Origin: Mxb001 sp044360385 | Lineage (GTDB): Bacteria; Actinomycetota; Actinomycetes; S36-B12 | Assembly (NCBI GenBank): GCA_044360385.1 | Contig: JBIKKK010000001.1 | Location: 1-64,000, forward strand | Length of the DNA stretch: 64,000 bases | Direction: 5' to 3' | Shown here: piece after piece, positions 42,410 to 51,993 of the stretch | How the letters are laid out: each line of letters starts with the position of its first letter | How positions within the stretch are numbered: the stretch's first letter is position 1 | Made by a program: the position numbers and the translations under genes | Notes under the pieces: generated by a model | Told to the model about the DNA's origin: nothing | What the model saw: the letters and a program-made list of their open reading frames with translations, nothing else | Database searches by the model: none

Positions 42410-44731
42410 CTACGCGCCCGGGGCAGGTGCGCCCAGGAGCAGTGCATCGAGGAGAAGGACCGCCCCGCGCTTGTCCAGGGGTTCGTTGCCATTGCCGCAC
42501 TTGGGCGACTGTACGCACGACGGGCAACCCGCGTCGCACTCGCAGGTCGCGATGTGGTCGCGCGTCGCGCGCCACCAACGCTGGGCTGCATCGAAGCCAC
42601 GATCAGCGAAGCCTGCCCCGCCGGGATGGCCGTCGTAGACCACGACCGTGCAGCGCCCGGTGTCCGGATGGAGCTCGGTGGAGACTCCGCCGATATCCCA
42701 GCGGTCGCACGTCGCGATGAGCGGCATGAGACCGATCGCCGCGTGCTCCGCGGCATGTGCCGCACCCCCGAGGTCGATCCCTGCCGACGCAAGCACGGCG
42801 ACCTGATCCGCGCTCACCGTCCACCACGTGCCACGCGTGCGCAGGGTGCGCTCCGGCATCTCCAGGGACTCGCGGCCCAGGATCTCCCCGCTGCCCGCGC
42901 GGCGTCGGACGTAGCCCACGACCTGAGATGTCACCTCGACCTCGCCCACGACGACGTCGGCGTCCCCCCAGGCGACCTGTCGGTCGACCCCGAGGATGCG
43001 GTAGTCGGCCACTTCTTCGGCGGTCGTCGTGTGATCGGTCTCCTCCACGCGAACGAGAGCGACCGACTCGTCAAGATCGAGTGCCGTGACCAGGTGCGTG
43101 ACCCCCTGGTGGAGGTAGACCGCGCCGGGGTGCACCGTCGCGGGGGCCCGCGCGGCCTCCACGGTGCCGAGCAGCCGACCCGTGCCCTCCTCGACGAGGC
43201 GCACGGGAGGTGCGGCGTCACCGCGCAGGTCGATGCGCTCGGCAGCGGAGCCACGCTGCGTCCAGTAGTAGCCGGTGCGGCGGTGGCGCAGCGTGCCCTG
43301 CGCAGCCAGGTCGATCAGGCGCGCGGGCGCACTGGGGCCGAACCAGGTGATCGCATCGTCGTCGGTGAGCGGGTGTTCGGCCGCGGCCGCCGCCAGATGG
43401 GGGGCAAGCACATAGGGATTCGCGGGATCCAAGACCACCGACTCCACAGGCTGGTCGAAGACGACACCCGGGTGCTCGAGCACGTAGCGGTCGAGCGGAT
43501 CCTCGCGCGCGATGAGCACAGCCAGCGCCTCGTCATCGCCGCGCCCGGCGCGACCCCACTGCTGCCACAGTGACGCGCGCGTGCCCGGCCAGCCGGCGAC
43601 GACGACCGCGTCGAGTCCGCTGATGTCGATGCCCAACTCGAGCGCATTGGTCGTGGCGACAGCACGCAGACGGCCATCGCGCAGATCCGCCTCGAGTGCG
43701 CGCCGCTCCTCGGCCAGGTATCCGCCGCGATACGCCGCGACTGCATCGGCGAGCTCGGGATCCACCTCGGCGAGCTCATCACGTGCCCGCTGCGCCACGA
43801 CCTCGGCTCCGCGCCGCGAGCGCACGAAGGCGAGGGTGCGCCTGCCCTCGCTCGCCAGGTCGGCGAGGACGTCGGCGGTCTCGGCGAGTGCCGACCTGCG
43901 AGGGGTGGGCTTGGCCGGGTCGTGATGGGAGATCCCCACGGCCTCGGGAGGCTCCCACAGCACCGCGGTGACCGCAGCATGGCGGGAACCGTCGATCTCG
44001 ACGGGCGTGACGGGTGCTCCGATGAGTCGCGCTGCAGCCTCCCCGGGAGACGCCATCGTGGCGGAGGCGCAGATCACCACGGGATCGCTGCCGTGCAGGG
44101 CTGCCAGCCGCCGCAGGCGCCGGATCACCATGGCGACATGCGAGCCGAACATCCCGCGGTAGTGGTGCGCCTCGTCGACGAGGATGAAGCTCAGGTGTCG
44201 CAGGACCCGAGACCATGCCGATGCGCGCGGCAGCAGCGAACGATGCACGAGGTCGGGATTCGTGAGGATGAAGTTGGCGTGCGCCCGCACCCATGCGCGC
44301 TCGTCGGCGGGTGTGTCACCGTCGTAGGTCGCGGCGCGCACGCCGGGGACATCGAGCTCGACCAGTGCCGCGAGCTGATCATGCGCGAGCGCCTTGGTGG
44401 GTGAGAGGTAGAGGACACAGGCGCGATCGTCGGCGAGCAGCGTGGACAGACTCGGCAGCCACATGGCCAGGGTCTTGCCCGAGGAGGTGCCGGTCGACAC
44501 CACGACGTGCTCACCACGCAGGGCCGCTGCGGCCGCCTCGGCCTGATGCGACCACGGCGCCGTGATGCCACGGTCAGACAGCCGGTCGAGGAGCACCGGG
44601 GGTGTGCCCTCCGGCCACGCCCCCGGGGTGCCCGGACGCGCGGGCAGGTGGCGGACCACCTTCCGCCCGGAGGGGCGTGCCGCCAGGGCGCCCAGGGCGG
44701 CGGTGCCGAGATCGTCCGTGTCTGCGTCCAT
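42410..44731 (-). CDS. DEAD/DEAH-box helicase with DUF1998 (MrfA-like)
   Basis: 773 residues. Helicase motifs: Q-like SHQAEAAAAAL, I STGTSSGKTLAMWLP near 80, II VDEAHHYRG near 187, III ASATMASPGEA, then TLAFVRSRRGAEVVAQR, TNALELGIDISGLDAVVVAG and QQWGRAGRGDDEALAVL in the second RecA domain. The carboxyl DUF1998 region ends with a zinc-type cysteine cluster CECDAGCPSCVQSPKCGN. Bacillus MrfA, with the same plan, unwinds DNA in mitomycin repair; a repair role is likely here. Convergent with the pilus operon, divergent from hppA. Confidence 0.9.
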   Translation of the reverse strand: MDADTDDLGTAALGALAARPSGRKVVRHLPARPGTPGAWPEGTPPVLLDRLSDRGITAPWSHQAEAAAAALRGEHVVVSTGTSSGKTLAMWLPSLSTLLADDRACVLYLSPTKALAHDQLAALVELDVPGVRAATYDGDTPADERAWVRAHANFILTNPDLVHRSLLPRASAWSRVLRHLSFILVDEAHHYRGMFGSHVAMVIRRLRRLAALHGSDPVVICASATMASPGEAAARLIGAPVTPVEIDGSRHAAVTAVLWEPPEAVGISHHDPAKPTPRRSALAETADVLADLASEGRRTLAFVRSRRGAEVVAQRARDELAEVDPELADAVAAYRGGYLAEERRALEADLRDGRLRAVATTNALELGIDISGLDAVVVAGWPGTRASLWQQWGRAGRGDDEALAVLIAREDPLDRYVLEHPGVVFDQPVESVVLDPANPYVLAPHLAAAAAEHPLTDDDAITWFGPSAPARLIDLAAQGTLRHRRTGYYWTQRGSAAERIDLRGDAAPPVRLVEEGTGRLLGTVEAARAPATVHPGAVYLHQGVTHLVTALDLDESVALVRVEETDHTTTAEEVADYRILGVDRQVAWGDADVVVGEVEVTSQVVGYVRRRAGSGEILGRESLEMPERTLRTRGTWWTVSADQVAVLASAGIDLGGAAHAAEHAAIGLMPLIATCDRWDIGGVSTELHPDTGRCTVVVYDGHPGGAGFADRGFDAAQRWWRATRDHIATCECDAGCPSCVQSPKCGNGNEPLDKRGAVLLLDALLLGAPAPGA

Positions 44732-44878
44732 CCGGGGGCCATCATGACTCCCCCGACCGACCCCCCGGACCGCAGCCGGCGGGCCTGCGTAAGATCCCGG
44801 GGAGTTTCGGCCCGTTACACGGGCCGTTCCTGATACCGGGGGGCCACACCCGCCCGGACGCGTCCACCAGGGAGTCCC

Positions 44879-47215
44879 ATGACCACCGCTGCCGCCGCGA
44901 TCGACCTGACCGGCACCAACTTCATCACGGTCGTCGTCGTCGCCGTCATCGCCGTACTCGCCCTGCTCGTCGCCTTCGTGCTCGTCCGCGAAGTGCTGTC
45001 GGCCAGTGAGGGCACCTCGCGCATGCAGGAGATCGCTGCGGCGGTCCAGGAGGGAGCGGCCGCCTATCTCAATCGCCAGTTCAAGACGCTGGCGATCTTC
45101 GCGGTCATCGTCTTCTTCGTCCTCTTCCTCCTCCCTGCGGAGACGACGAGCGAGCGGATCGGCCGCTCGATCTTCTTCCTCGTCGGAGCGGTCTTCTCCG
45201 CCATCACCGGATACATGGGCATGTGGCTCGCCGTGCGCGGCAACGTGCGCGTGGCCGCCGCGGCCAATGACTCCGGTGAGCAGAAGGCCATGAAGATCGC
45301 CTTCCGCACCGGTGGCGTGGCGGGCATGTTCACCGTCGGCCTCGGCCTGCTCGGTGCGGCGATCGTCGTCCTCGTCTACAAGGGTGAGGCGCCCAAGGTC
45401 CTCGAGGGCTTCGGCTTCGGTGCGGCACTCCTCGCGATGTTCATGCGCGTCGGCGGCGGCATCTTCACCAAGGCGGCCGACGTCGGCGCTGACCTCGTGG
45501 GCAAGGTCGAGCAGGGCATCCCCGAGGATGACCCTCGAAATGCGGCCACTATCGCCGACAACGTCGGCGACAACGTCGGCGACTGCGCGGGCATGGCAGC
45601 CGACCTCTTCGAGTCCTACGCCGTCACGCTCGTCGCGGCGCTCATCCTCGGCAAGGCAGCCTTCGGCGAGCTCGGCCTCGTCCTGCCGCTGGTGATCCCC
45701 GCAATCGGCGTCGTCACCGCTGTCATCGGCATCTTCGCGGTCTCCCCGCGTGCGAGCGATCGCTCCGGCATGAGTGCGATCAACCGAGGCTTCTTCATCT
45801 CGGCGGTGATCTCGGCGGTCCTGGTGATTGCGGCGATCTTCGTCTTTGTCCCCGCATCGTGGAGTGAGATCACCTCGATCGGCGGCCTCGCAGCCGAGAC
45901 GCTCGGCGAGGGTGATCCCATCGATCCGCGCTTCTACGTCATCGGCTCGGTCTTCATCGGCATCATCCTGGCCGCGGTGATCCAGCAGCTCACGGCGTAC
46001 TTCACCGAGACCAACCGCCGTCCGGTCGACGATGTCGCCAAGAGCTCGCTCACCGGCCCGGCCACCGTCATCCTGTCCGGCATCTCGCTCGGCCTGGAGT
46101 CGGCGGTCTACTCCGCGCTCATCATCGGCGCGGCGGTCTACGGCGCCTACCTGCTCGGTGGCGGCGTCGTGATCCTCGGCCTCTTCGCCATCGCGCTGGC
46201 CGGCACCGGCCTGCTCACCACGGTCGGCGTCATCGTCTCGATGGACACCTTCGGGCCGGTCTCTGACAACGCCCAGGGCATCGCGGAGATGTCCGGGGAT
46301 GTCGAGGGCGAGGGCGCCGCGGTCCTCACCCGCCTCGACGCGGTCGGCAACTCCACCAAGGCCATCACGAAGGGCATCGCCATCGCGACAGCCGTGCTCG
46401 CCGCGACCGCACTCTTCGGTGCCTTCCGCGACGCCGTCGTCGGTGCGACCGCCAGTGCGGGAGCATCCGCGGGTGAGTCAATCCGCAGCATCTCCGACCT
46501 TCTTCAGTACTCCGGCGTCCTAGACGTGGCCAACCCGTCCAACCTGGTCGGCCTCATCATCGGTGCGTCGGTTGTCTTCCTCTTCTCCGGCCTCGCGATC
46601 AACGCCGTGTCGCGTGCGGCGGGCGCGGTCATCTTCGAGGTGCGCCGCCAGTTCCGCGAGCATCCCGGCATCATGGAGGGCACGGAGAAGCCGGAGTACG
46701 GCAAGGTCGTCGACATCGTCACGCGCGACTCGCTGCGCGAGCTCATCACGCCCGGACTCCTCGCCGTCCTTGCGCCGATCGCGGTCGGCTTCGGCCTGGG
46801 CGTGGGTGCTCTCGGTGCCTACCTCGCGGGCACGATCGCCACGGGTGTGCTGATGGCAGTCTTCCTCTCCAACTCCGGTGGTGCCTGGGACAACGCCAAG
46901 AAGTACGTCGAGGACGGCCACTTCGGCGGCAAGGGTTCCGAGGCTCACTCGGCGACGGTCATCGGCGACACCGTCGGCGATCCCTTCAAGGACACCGCTG
47001 GCCCGGCTATCAACCCGCTCATCAAGGTGATGAACCTCGTCGCGCTGCTCATCGCGCCCGCGGTCGTGGCCCTGAGCATCGGCGAGGGTGCCAACACCGC
47101 GCTGCGCTGGGCCATCGCCATCGGGGCCACCCTCATCATCGTGGGCTCGGTGATCTTCTCGAAGCGCCGCCCCATCGCGGTCGGCGAGGAGCAGATCAAC
47201 GCCCCCGCCGCCTAG
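44879..47215 (+). CDS. hppA: K+-independent membrane pyrophosphatase (proton pump)
   Basis: 778 residues, about sixteen membrane helices. Catalytic loops are present: GGGIFTKAADVGADLVGKVE, then EDDPRNAATIADNVGDNVGD near 220, GPVSDNAQGIAEMSG near 465, and NSGGAWDNAKKYVEDG with GDTVGDPFKDTAGPA near the end. The diagnostic GNSTKAITKG has Lys where K+-dependent enzymes have Ala, so it should pump protons without K+. It couples pyrophosphate hydrolysis to ion export or import across the membrane. The region upstream (44732-44878) shows no clear ribosome binding site beyond GGGAG near the ATG. A strong hairpin follows the gene. Confidence 0.96.
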   Translation: MTTAAAAIDLTGTNFITVVVVAVIAVLALLVAFVLVREVLSASEGTSRMQEIAAAVQEGAAAYLNRQFKTLAIFAVIVFFVLFLLPAETTSERIGRSIFFLVGAVFSAITGYMGMWLAVRGNVRVAAAANDSGEQKAMKIAFRTGGVAGMFTVGLGLLGAAIVVLVYKGEAPKVLEGFGFGAALLAMFMRVGGGIFTKAADVGADLVGKVEQGIPEDDPRNAATIADNVGDNVGDCAGMAADLFESYAVTLVAALILGKAAFGELGLVLPLVIPAIGVVTAVIGIFAVSPRASDRSGMSAINRGFFISAVISAVLVIAAIFVFVPASWSEITSIGGLAAETLGEGDPIDPRFYVIGSVFIGIILAAVIQQLTAYFTETNRRPVDDVAKSSLTGPATVILSGISLGLESAVYSALIIGAAVYGAYLLGGGVVILGLFAIALAGTGLLTTVGVIVSMDTFGPVSDNAQGIAEMSGDVEGEGAAVLTRLDAVGNSTKAITKGIAIATAVLAATALFGAFRDAVVGATASAGASAGESIRSISDLLQYSGVLDVANPSNLVGLIIGASVVFLFSGLAINAVSRAAGAVIFEVRRQFREHPGIMEGTEKPEYGKVVDIVTRDSLRELITPGLLAVLAPIAVGFGLGVGALGAYLAGTIATGVLMAVFLSNSGGAWDNAKKYVEDGHFGGKGSEAHSATVIGDTVGDPFKDTAGPAINPLIKVMNLVALLIAPAVVALSIGEGANTALRWAIAIGATLIIVGSVIFSKRRPIAVGEEQINAPAA

Positions 47216-47240
47216 GCGTCCCGTATAGCGGAACGACCGT

Positions 47241-47274
47241 CCCGGTGCTCACCCCCGTAGGGGGTGGGACCGGG
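47241..47274 (+). terminator. Two-tier hairpin after hppA
   Basis: Inner stem CACCCCC/GGGGGTG (47250-47256 with 47260-47266, GTA loop) stacked on CCCGGT/ACCGGG (47241-47246 with 47269-47274). Likely terminator of hppA. Confidence 0.7.
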
Positions 47275-47290
47275 CGGCAGGGGTCGGCAT

Positions 47291-47321
47291 TTGACAGCGG
47301 CACCCCCGGGCTGCGCAGACT
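47291..47321 (+). promoter_or_regulatory. Putative topA promoter
   Basis: TTGACA at 47291-47296, a consensus -35 box, and CAGACT at 47316-47321 with 19-base spacing. A start near 47328 would give a leader of about 39 bases containing AGGAG before the GTG. Confidence 0.45.
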
Positions 47322-47366
47322 CCCAACGGTCCCGCCAGTCCCACGGCGGAGAAGACAGGAGCGGAA

Positions 47367-50126
47367 GTGGCTGCGGAGCGCGTGCTCGTCATCGTCGAGT
47401 CGCCGGCGAAGGCCAAGACGATCGAGGGCTACCTCAACGGTCGGGGATCCCGGGATTTCCGGGTCAAGGCATCGGTCGGCCACGTGCGCGATCTCGCCAG
47501 CCGGGCGTCGGAGCTCCCCGAGGGTCTGCGCAAGGAGCCCTGGTCGAAGTACGCCGTCAACACCGACGACGGATTCACCCCCTTCTACGTCGTACATGCC
47601 AATAAGAAGGCGACGATCGCGGAGCTGAAGCAGGAGCTCAAGAACGCCTCCGAGTTGCTCCTCGCCACAGACGAGGACCGCGAGGGCGAGGCCATCGCCT
47701 GGCACCTGCTCGAGGTGCTCAAGCCGAAGGTCCCCGTGCGCCGCATGGTCTTCCACGAGATCACCGAGCATGCCATTTCCGATGCCCTCGAGCAGACGCG
47801 CGAACTCGACATGAAGCTTGTCGATGCGCAAGAGACGCGACGCATCGTCGATCGGCTCTACGGCTACCCCGTCTCCGAGGTGCTCTGGAAGAAGATCGGT
47901 CGCGATGCTCGCTCGGCAGGCCGTGTGCAGTCGGTCGCCGTTCGACTTGTCGTGGACCGCGAGCGTGAGCGCATCGCCTTCGTCTCCGCGTCGTACTGGG
48001 ACCTGACGGCGACCTTCGATCCCGGAGCCTTCTCTGCCCGACTCAACCTCGTCGAGGGCAAGCGCCTGGCCACCGGGCGTGACTTCGACGACCGCGGCCA
48101 GCTCACCGGCCGCGACTGCGTGGTGCTCGACGAGTCGGGGGCTCAATCCCTTGCCACCGCGCTCGAAGGGGTGGACTACACCGTCCGCTCCGTCGTCGAG
48201 AAGCCGGGTAAGCGCAGTCCCAAGGCCCCCTTCATGACGTCGACGCTCCAGCAGGAGGCCTCGCGGCGATTCCGCTGGAATGCGCAGCGCACGATGCGCG
48301 TCGCCCAGGGCCTCTACGAGCGTGGCTACATCACCTACATGCGCACGGACTCCACGACGCTCTCTGAGACCGCGGTGACCGCGGCTCGTGCCCAGGCCGC
48401 GGAGCTCTACGGCCACGACCACGTCGCCGAGGCGCCGCGCCGCTACGACCGCAAGGTGAAGAACGCGCAGGAGGCGCACGAAGCCATCCGTCCCGCAGGC
48501 GAAGCCTTCCGCACCCCGGGTGAGGTGCAGCGCGAGTTGAGTGCCGATGAGTTCGCTCTCTATGACCTCATCTGGAAGCGCACCCTCGCCTCGCAGATGG
48601 CCGACGCCCGAGTCGCGACCACGACCGTCACGATCGGCGCGGTCGCATCGGATGGCCGCGACGTCGAATTCACCGCATCGGGCACCGTCACGCTCTTCGC
48701 CGGCTTCAAGGCCGCCTACGAAGACACGCGTGAAGAGGACTCCGAGGATGAGTCCGAGCGCGTGCTGCCCGTGTTGCGCGAGGGCCAGACCGTGGCGGCC
48801 GCGGACATGGCGGCCGATGGCCACTCCACCAACCCGCCTGCGCGATTCACTGAGGCATCCCTCACGGCCAAGCTCGAGGAGCTCGGCATCGGTCGTCCCT
48901 CGACCTACGCCGCGATCATGGGCACCATCGTCGACCGCGGATACGTCTGGAAGAAGGGTTCGGCGCTCATCCCGTCGTTCCTTGCCTTCGCCGTCATCCG
49001 CCTGCTCGAGGAGCACTTCAGCGAGCTGGTCGACTACCGCTTCACCGCGCGCATGGAGGAGTACCTCGATGCGATCGCCAACGGCGAGGCCGGTCGCGAT
49101 GCGCAGTTGGAGACCTTCTGGCGCGGTGGTGACACCGACACGGGTCCCTTCCGCGGCGTACTCGATCTCACCACCGATCTCGGCGCCATCGACGCGCGCA
49201 TGCTGTCGACCTTCCCCATCGAAGGCACGGATGCTGTCGTCCGCGTGGGTCGCTACGGCGCCTTCGTGGAGCGCGGCGACGAGCGGGCGTCCATCCCCGA
49301 TGACCTCGCTCCCGACGAGCTCACCGCGGAGAAGGCCGAGGAGTTGCTCTCCCAGCCATCGGGTGAGCGCGAACTGGGCGTCGACCCCGAGACGGGCCTG
49401 GCGATCGTGGCCAGGTCCGGACGCTACGGCCCCTACGTGACCGAGGTGCTCGCCGAGGACGCGCCGAAGTCCGCGAAACCCCGCACGGGCTCGCTGCTCA
49501 AGTCGATGTCGCTCGACACCGTCACCCTCGACGATGCCCTCCGCCTCATCTCACTTCCGCGCGTCGTCGGCGTCGACCCTGCGGACGCGGTCGAGATCAC
49601 CGCGCAGAACGGCCGCTATGGCCCCTATCTGCTCAAGGGCAAGGACTCCCGCTCCCTTACGACGGAGGAGTCGATCTTCACCGTCACCCTCGAGGAGGCG
49701 CTCGCCCTGTACGCCCAGCCCAAGCAGAGGCGCGGCGCTGCATCCGCGCCGCCGCTGAAGGAGCTCGGCGACGATCCCGTGTCGGGCCGTCCGGTCGTGC
49801 TCAAGGAGGGTCGCTTCGGTCCCTACGTCACCGACGGCGAGACCAATGCCTCGCTGCGCCGCGACGACGATCCGGAGACGATTGATCCGGGCCGTGCCTT
49901 CGAATTGCTCGCAGACCGCCGCGCTCGGGGGCCGGTGAAGCGGACGGCCAAGAAGGCTGCCAAGAAGGCCCCGGCCAAGAAGGCTGCGGCCAAGAAGGCT
50001 CCCGCCAAGAAGGCAGCCAACAAGGCAGCCAAGAAGGCTCCCGCCAAGAAGGCAGCCAAGAAGGCGGCCGGCCCCAGCCTCACGACCGCAGCCCTCATGG
50101 CTCAGCCGCAGCCTGCGGATGCCTAG
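47367..50126 (+). CDS. topA: DNA topoisomerase I
   Basis: 919 residues. Toprim domain LVIVESPAKAKTIEGYL with LATDEDREGEAIAWHLLEVL; catalytic tyrosine in RGYITYMRTDSTTLS near 325; MTSTLQQEASRRFRW and GRPSTYAAIMGTI follow. Instead of zinc fingers, the carboxyl part has repeated TopoI_C domains with GRYGPYV/GRFGPYVT motifs, and ends in a Lys/Ala-rich tail (about 865-910) that binds DNA. This is the actinobacterial form. The enzyme relaxes negative supercoils. GTG start preceded by AGGAG. tmk follows after 20 bases. Confidence 0.96.
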   Translation: MAAERVLVIVESPAKAKTIEGYLNGRGSRDFRVKASVGHVRDLASRASELPEGLRKEPWSKYAVNTDDGFTPFYVVHANKKATIAELKQELKNASELLLATDEDREGEAIAWHLLEVLKPKVPVRRMVFHEITEHAISDALEQTRELDMKLVDAQETRRIVDRLYGYPVSEVLWKKIGRDARSAGRVQSVAVRLVVDRERERIAFVSASYWDLTATFDPGAFSARLNLVEGKRLATGRDFDDRGQLTGRDCVVLDESGAQSLATALEGVDYTVRSVVEKPGKRSPKAPFMTSTLQQEASRRFRWNAQRTMRVAQGLYERGYITYMRTDSTTLSETAVTAARAQAAELYGHDHVAEAPRRYDRKVKNAQEAHEAIRPAGEAFRTPGEVQRELSADEFALYDLIWKRTLASQMADARVATTTVTIGAVASDGRDVEFTASGTVTLFAGFKAAYEDTREEDSEDESERVLPVLREGQTVAAADMAADGHSTNPPARFTEASLTAKLEELGIGRPSTYAAIMGTIVDRGYVWKKGSALIPSFLAFAVIRLLEEHFSELVDYRFTARMEEYLDAIANGEAGRDAQLETFWRGGDTDTGPFRGVLDLTTDLGAIDARMLSTFPIEGTDAVVRVGRYGAFVERGDERASIPDDLAPDELTAEKAEELLSQPSGERELGVDPETGLAIVARSGRYGPYVTEVLAEDAPKSAKPRTGSLLKSMSLDTVTLDDALRLISLPRVVGVDPADAVEITAQNGRYGPYLLKGKDSRSLTTEESIFTVTLEEALALYAQPKQRRGAASAPPLKELGDDPVSGRPVVLKEGRFGPYVTDGETNASLRRDDDPETIDPGRAFELLADRRARGPVKRTAKKAAKKAPAKKAAAKKAPAKKAANKAAKKAPAKKAAKKAAGPSLTTAALMAQPQPADA

Positions 50127-50133
50127 GCACGCG

Positions 50134-50139
50134 TAGGCT
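50134..50139 (+). promoter_or_regulatory. -10 element before tmk
   Basis: TAGGCT ends seven bases before the tmk GTG, so the tmk-holB transcript can be nearly leaderless although topA is close upstream. Confidence 0.45.
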
Positions 50140-50146
50140 CGCTCGC

Positions 50147-50767
50147 GTGACCGACGCCCGCTTCATCGTCTTCGAGGGTGGAGAGGGCGCGGGCAAGTCC
50201 ACTCAGTCCAACGCCCTGGCCGACTACCTCCGCGCGCGCGGTCACAACGTCCTGTGCACGCGGGAGCCTGGGGGCACTCCGGCGGCCGAGGCGATCCGCG
50301 CGGTGCTCCTCGATCCTGCCAATGCCGGGCTCGATGATCGCGCCGAGGCGCTGCTCTTTGCGGCAGCGCGAGGCGACCACGCGGCGAGGGTCATCAAGCC
50401 TGGCCTGGAGCGCGGTGACATCGTCATCTCCGATCGCTACCTCGACTCGTCCGTGGCATATCAAGGGGTGGCGCGTGGTCTCGGCGCCGAGCGCGTCGCG
50501 GAATTGAGCCTGTGGGCGACGGGCGGACTCGTGCCTGACCTCACCATCGTGCTCGATGTCGATCCGGCCCTCGGGCTCGCGCGTGTCGTGGGCCCTGATC
50601 GGCTCGAGTCCGAGCCGATCGAGTGGCATGCGCGCGTGCGGCAGGCCTTCCTCGACATCGCGACCGAGCATCCAGACCGCTACTTCGTGCTCGACGGATC
50701 GCGGCCCGCGGAGGACCTTGCCGTGGAGATCGCCGTGGCCGTGAGCGCCCTCGTGGGCGATGCCTGA
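50147..50767 (+). CDS. tmk: Thymidylate kinase
   Basis: 206 residues. P-loop VFEGGEGAGKSTQSNALADY at the start, substrate loop TREPGGTP, and DRYLDSSVAYQGVARGLG. LID region follows VVGPDRLESE. It converts dTMP to dTDP. GTG start; stop overlaps holB in TGATG. Conserved pairing with holB. Confidence 0.95.
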   Translation: MTDARFIVFEGGEGAGKSTQSNALADYLRARGHNVLCTREPGGTPAAEAIRAVLLDPANAGLDDRAEALLFAAARGDHAARVIKPGLERGDIVISDRYLDSSVAYQGVARGLGAERVAELSLWATGGLVPDLTIVLDVDPALGLARVVGPDRLESEPIEWHARVRQAFLDIATEHPDRYFVLDGSRPAEDLAVEIAVAVSALVGDA

Positions 50768-51933
50768 TGACCACCTCGGTCTGGGACTCCCTCATCGGCC
50801 AAGACGCGGTCGTCGAGGAACTCGCCCATGCCGCTGCGGATCCCGCGGCCATGACCCATGCATGGCTTATCACCGGTCCGCCGGGGTCGGGGCGCTCGAC
50901 GGCCGCGGTCGCCTTCGCGGCGGCGTTGCAGTGCCCGGATCATGGGTGCGGCACCTGCTCTATCTGTACCTCGGCCATCGCGGGCACCCATCCTGATGTC
51001 GATCTCGTCCGCTCCGAGACTCTCAGCTACGGCGTTGACGATGCCCGCGAGTTGGTCCTGAGAGCAGCGGTCGTCCCCGCCGATGCACCGTGGCACATCG
51101 TCGTGATCGAGGACGCGGACCGCCTGACGGAGTCGGCCGTCAATGTCTTGCTCAAGGTTCTGGAGGAGCCCCCTCCCCATCTGGTGTGGCTGCTGTGCGC
51201 GCCGAGCCCCGAGGATGTCCTCGCGACGATCCGGTCACGCACGCGTTCCCTGCACCTGCGGACTCCCTCGACGCCCGAGGTGGCCGAGGCGCTGCGCGAT
51301 CGCTACGCGGTCGATCCCGCCATGGCCGCCTTCGCAGCTCGCGCCTCGCAGGGTCACATCGGCCGGGCGCGGGCTCTCGCGACCGACGAAGAGGCGCGCC
51401 GTCGACGTCAGGATGTCCTGCGCATCCCCTCGGGCCTGCGCGATCTCAGCTCCTGCTTCATCGCGGCCGAGGAGCTCCTCGCCATGGCCACGGAGGATGC
51501 CGCAAGCATCACGGACTCACTCGATGTCGCGGAAGAGGAGTCCCTGATGCGGGCCTACGGCGCGGGTGCCGAGGGAATCACTAAGACGCGGCTCGACAAG
51601 CTTGCCGACCGTGCACTCAAGGATCTTCGCAAGGTCCAGGCGAGTCGACGCAAGCGTGCGGTTCGCGACCAACTGGATCGAGCCCTCGTCGACCTGATCA
51701 CCTACTACCGCGATGTCCTCGTGCTCCAGCTCGACGCGGGTGTGCCGCTCGTCAACGACGAGATGCGCACGCAGCTCACCCAGGAGGCAGCGACGAGCAC
51801 GGCGACGGACACCGGTCGACGCCTGGACGCGATCGAGCGTGGTCGTCTCGCGGTGCAGGCCAACGGCGCGCTGCCGTTGGTGCTGGAGGGCATGTTTGTG
51901 GAGGTCAAGGACCCGCTCGTGCGGGTCCGCTAG
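50767..51933 (+). CDS. holB: DNA polymerase III subunit delta prime
   Basis: 388 residues. Clamp-loader AAA+ fold: P-loop-like ITGPPGSGRSTAAVAFA has Arg in place of the nucleotide-binding Lys, in line with delta prime not hydrolysing ATP; zinc cysteines CPDHGCGTCSIC; VIEDADRLTESAVNVLLKVL, EEPPPHLVWLLCAP and ATIRSRTRSLHLR. A helical collar domain follows. The ATG overlapping the tmk stop is used; a longer frame upstream lies inside tmk. The stop codon lies in the first unit of a 30-base tandem repeat. Confidence 0.94.
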   Translation: MTTSVWDSLIGQDAVVEELAHAAADPAAMTHAWLITGPPGSGRSTAAVAFAAALQCPDHGCGTCSICTSAIAGTHPDVDLVRSETLSYGVDDARELVLRAAVVPADAPWHIVVIEDADRLTESAVNVLLKVLEEPPPHLVWLLCAPSPEDVLATIRSRTRSLHLRTPSTPEVAEALRDRYAVDPAMAAFAARASQGHIGRARALATDEEARRRRQDVLRIPSGLRDLSSCFIAAEELLAMATEDAASITDSLDVAEEESLMRAYGAGAEGITKTRLDKLADRALKDLRKVQASRRKRAVRDQLDRALVDLITYYRDVLVLQLDAGVPLVNDEMRTQLTQEAATSTATDTGRRLDAIERGRLAVQANGALPLVLEGMFVEVKDPLVRVR

Positions 51934-51993
51934 CGGGGTGACCCGCTCGTGCGGGTCCGCTAGCGGGGTGACCCGCTCGTGCGGGTCCGCTAG
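51911..51993. repeat. 30-bp tandem hairpin repeat spanning the holB stop
   Basis: Nearly three copies of a 30-base unit (starting at 51911, 51941 and 51971). Each has GACCCGC/GCGGGTC arms around TCGT and ends in CGCTAG. The first copy contains the holB stop (51931-51933) and the third contains the stop of the convergent gene (51992-51990). The hairpins may also act as terminators. Confidence 0.9.

Noticed and set aside
47196..49016. 606-codon open frame on the minus strand across topA
   Set aside because: It runs antisense to topA in the frame opposite GC-rich third positions, has low-complexity Arg/Gly/Glu composition and no family signature; topA is certain.
49930..50080. Lys/Ala repeat at the end of topA considered as an unusual insertion
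   Set aside because: Lysine-rich tails are usual in actinobacterial topoisomerase I.
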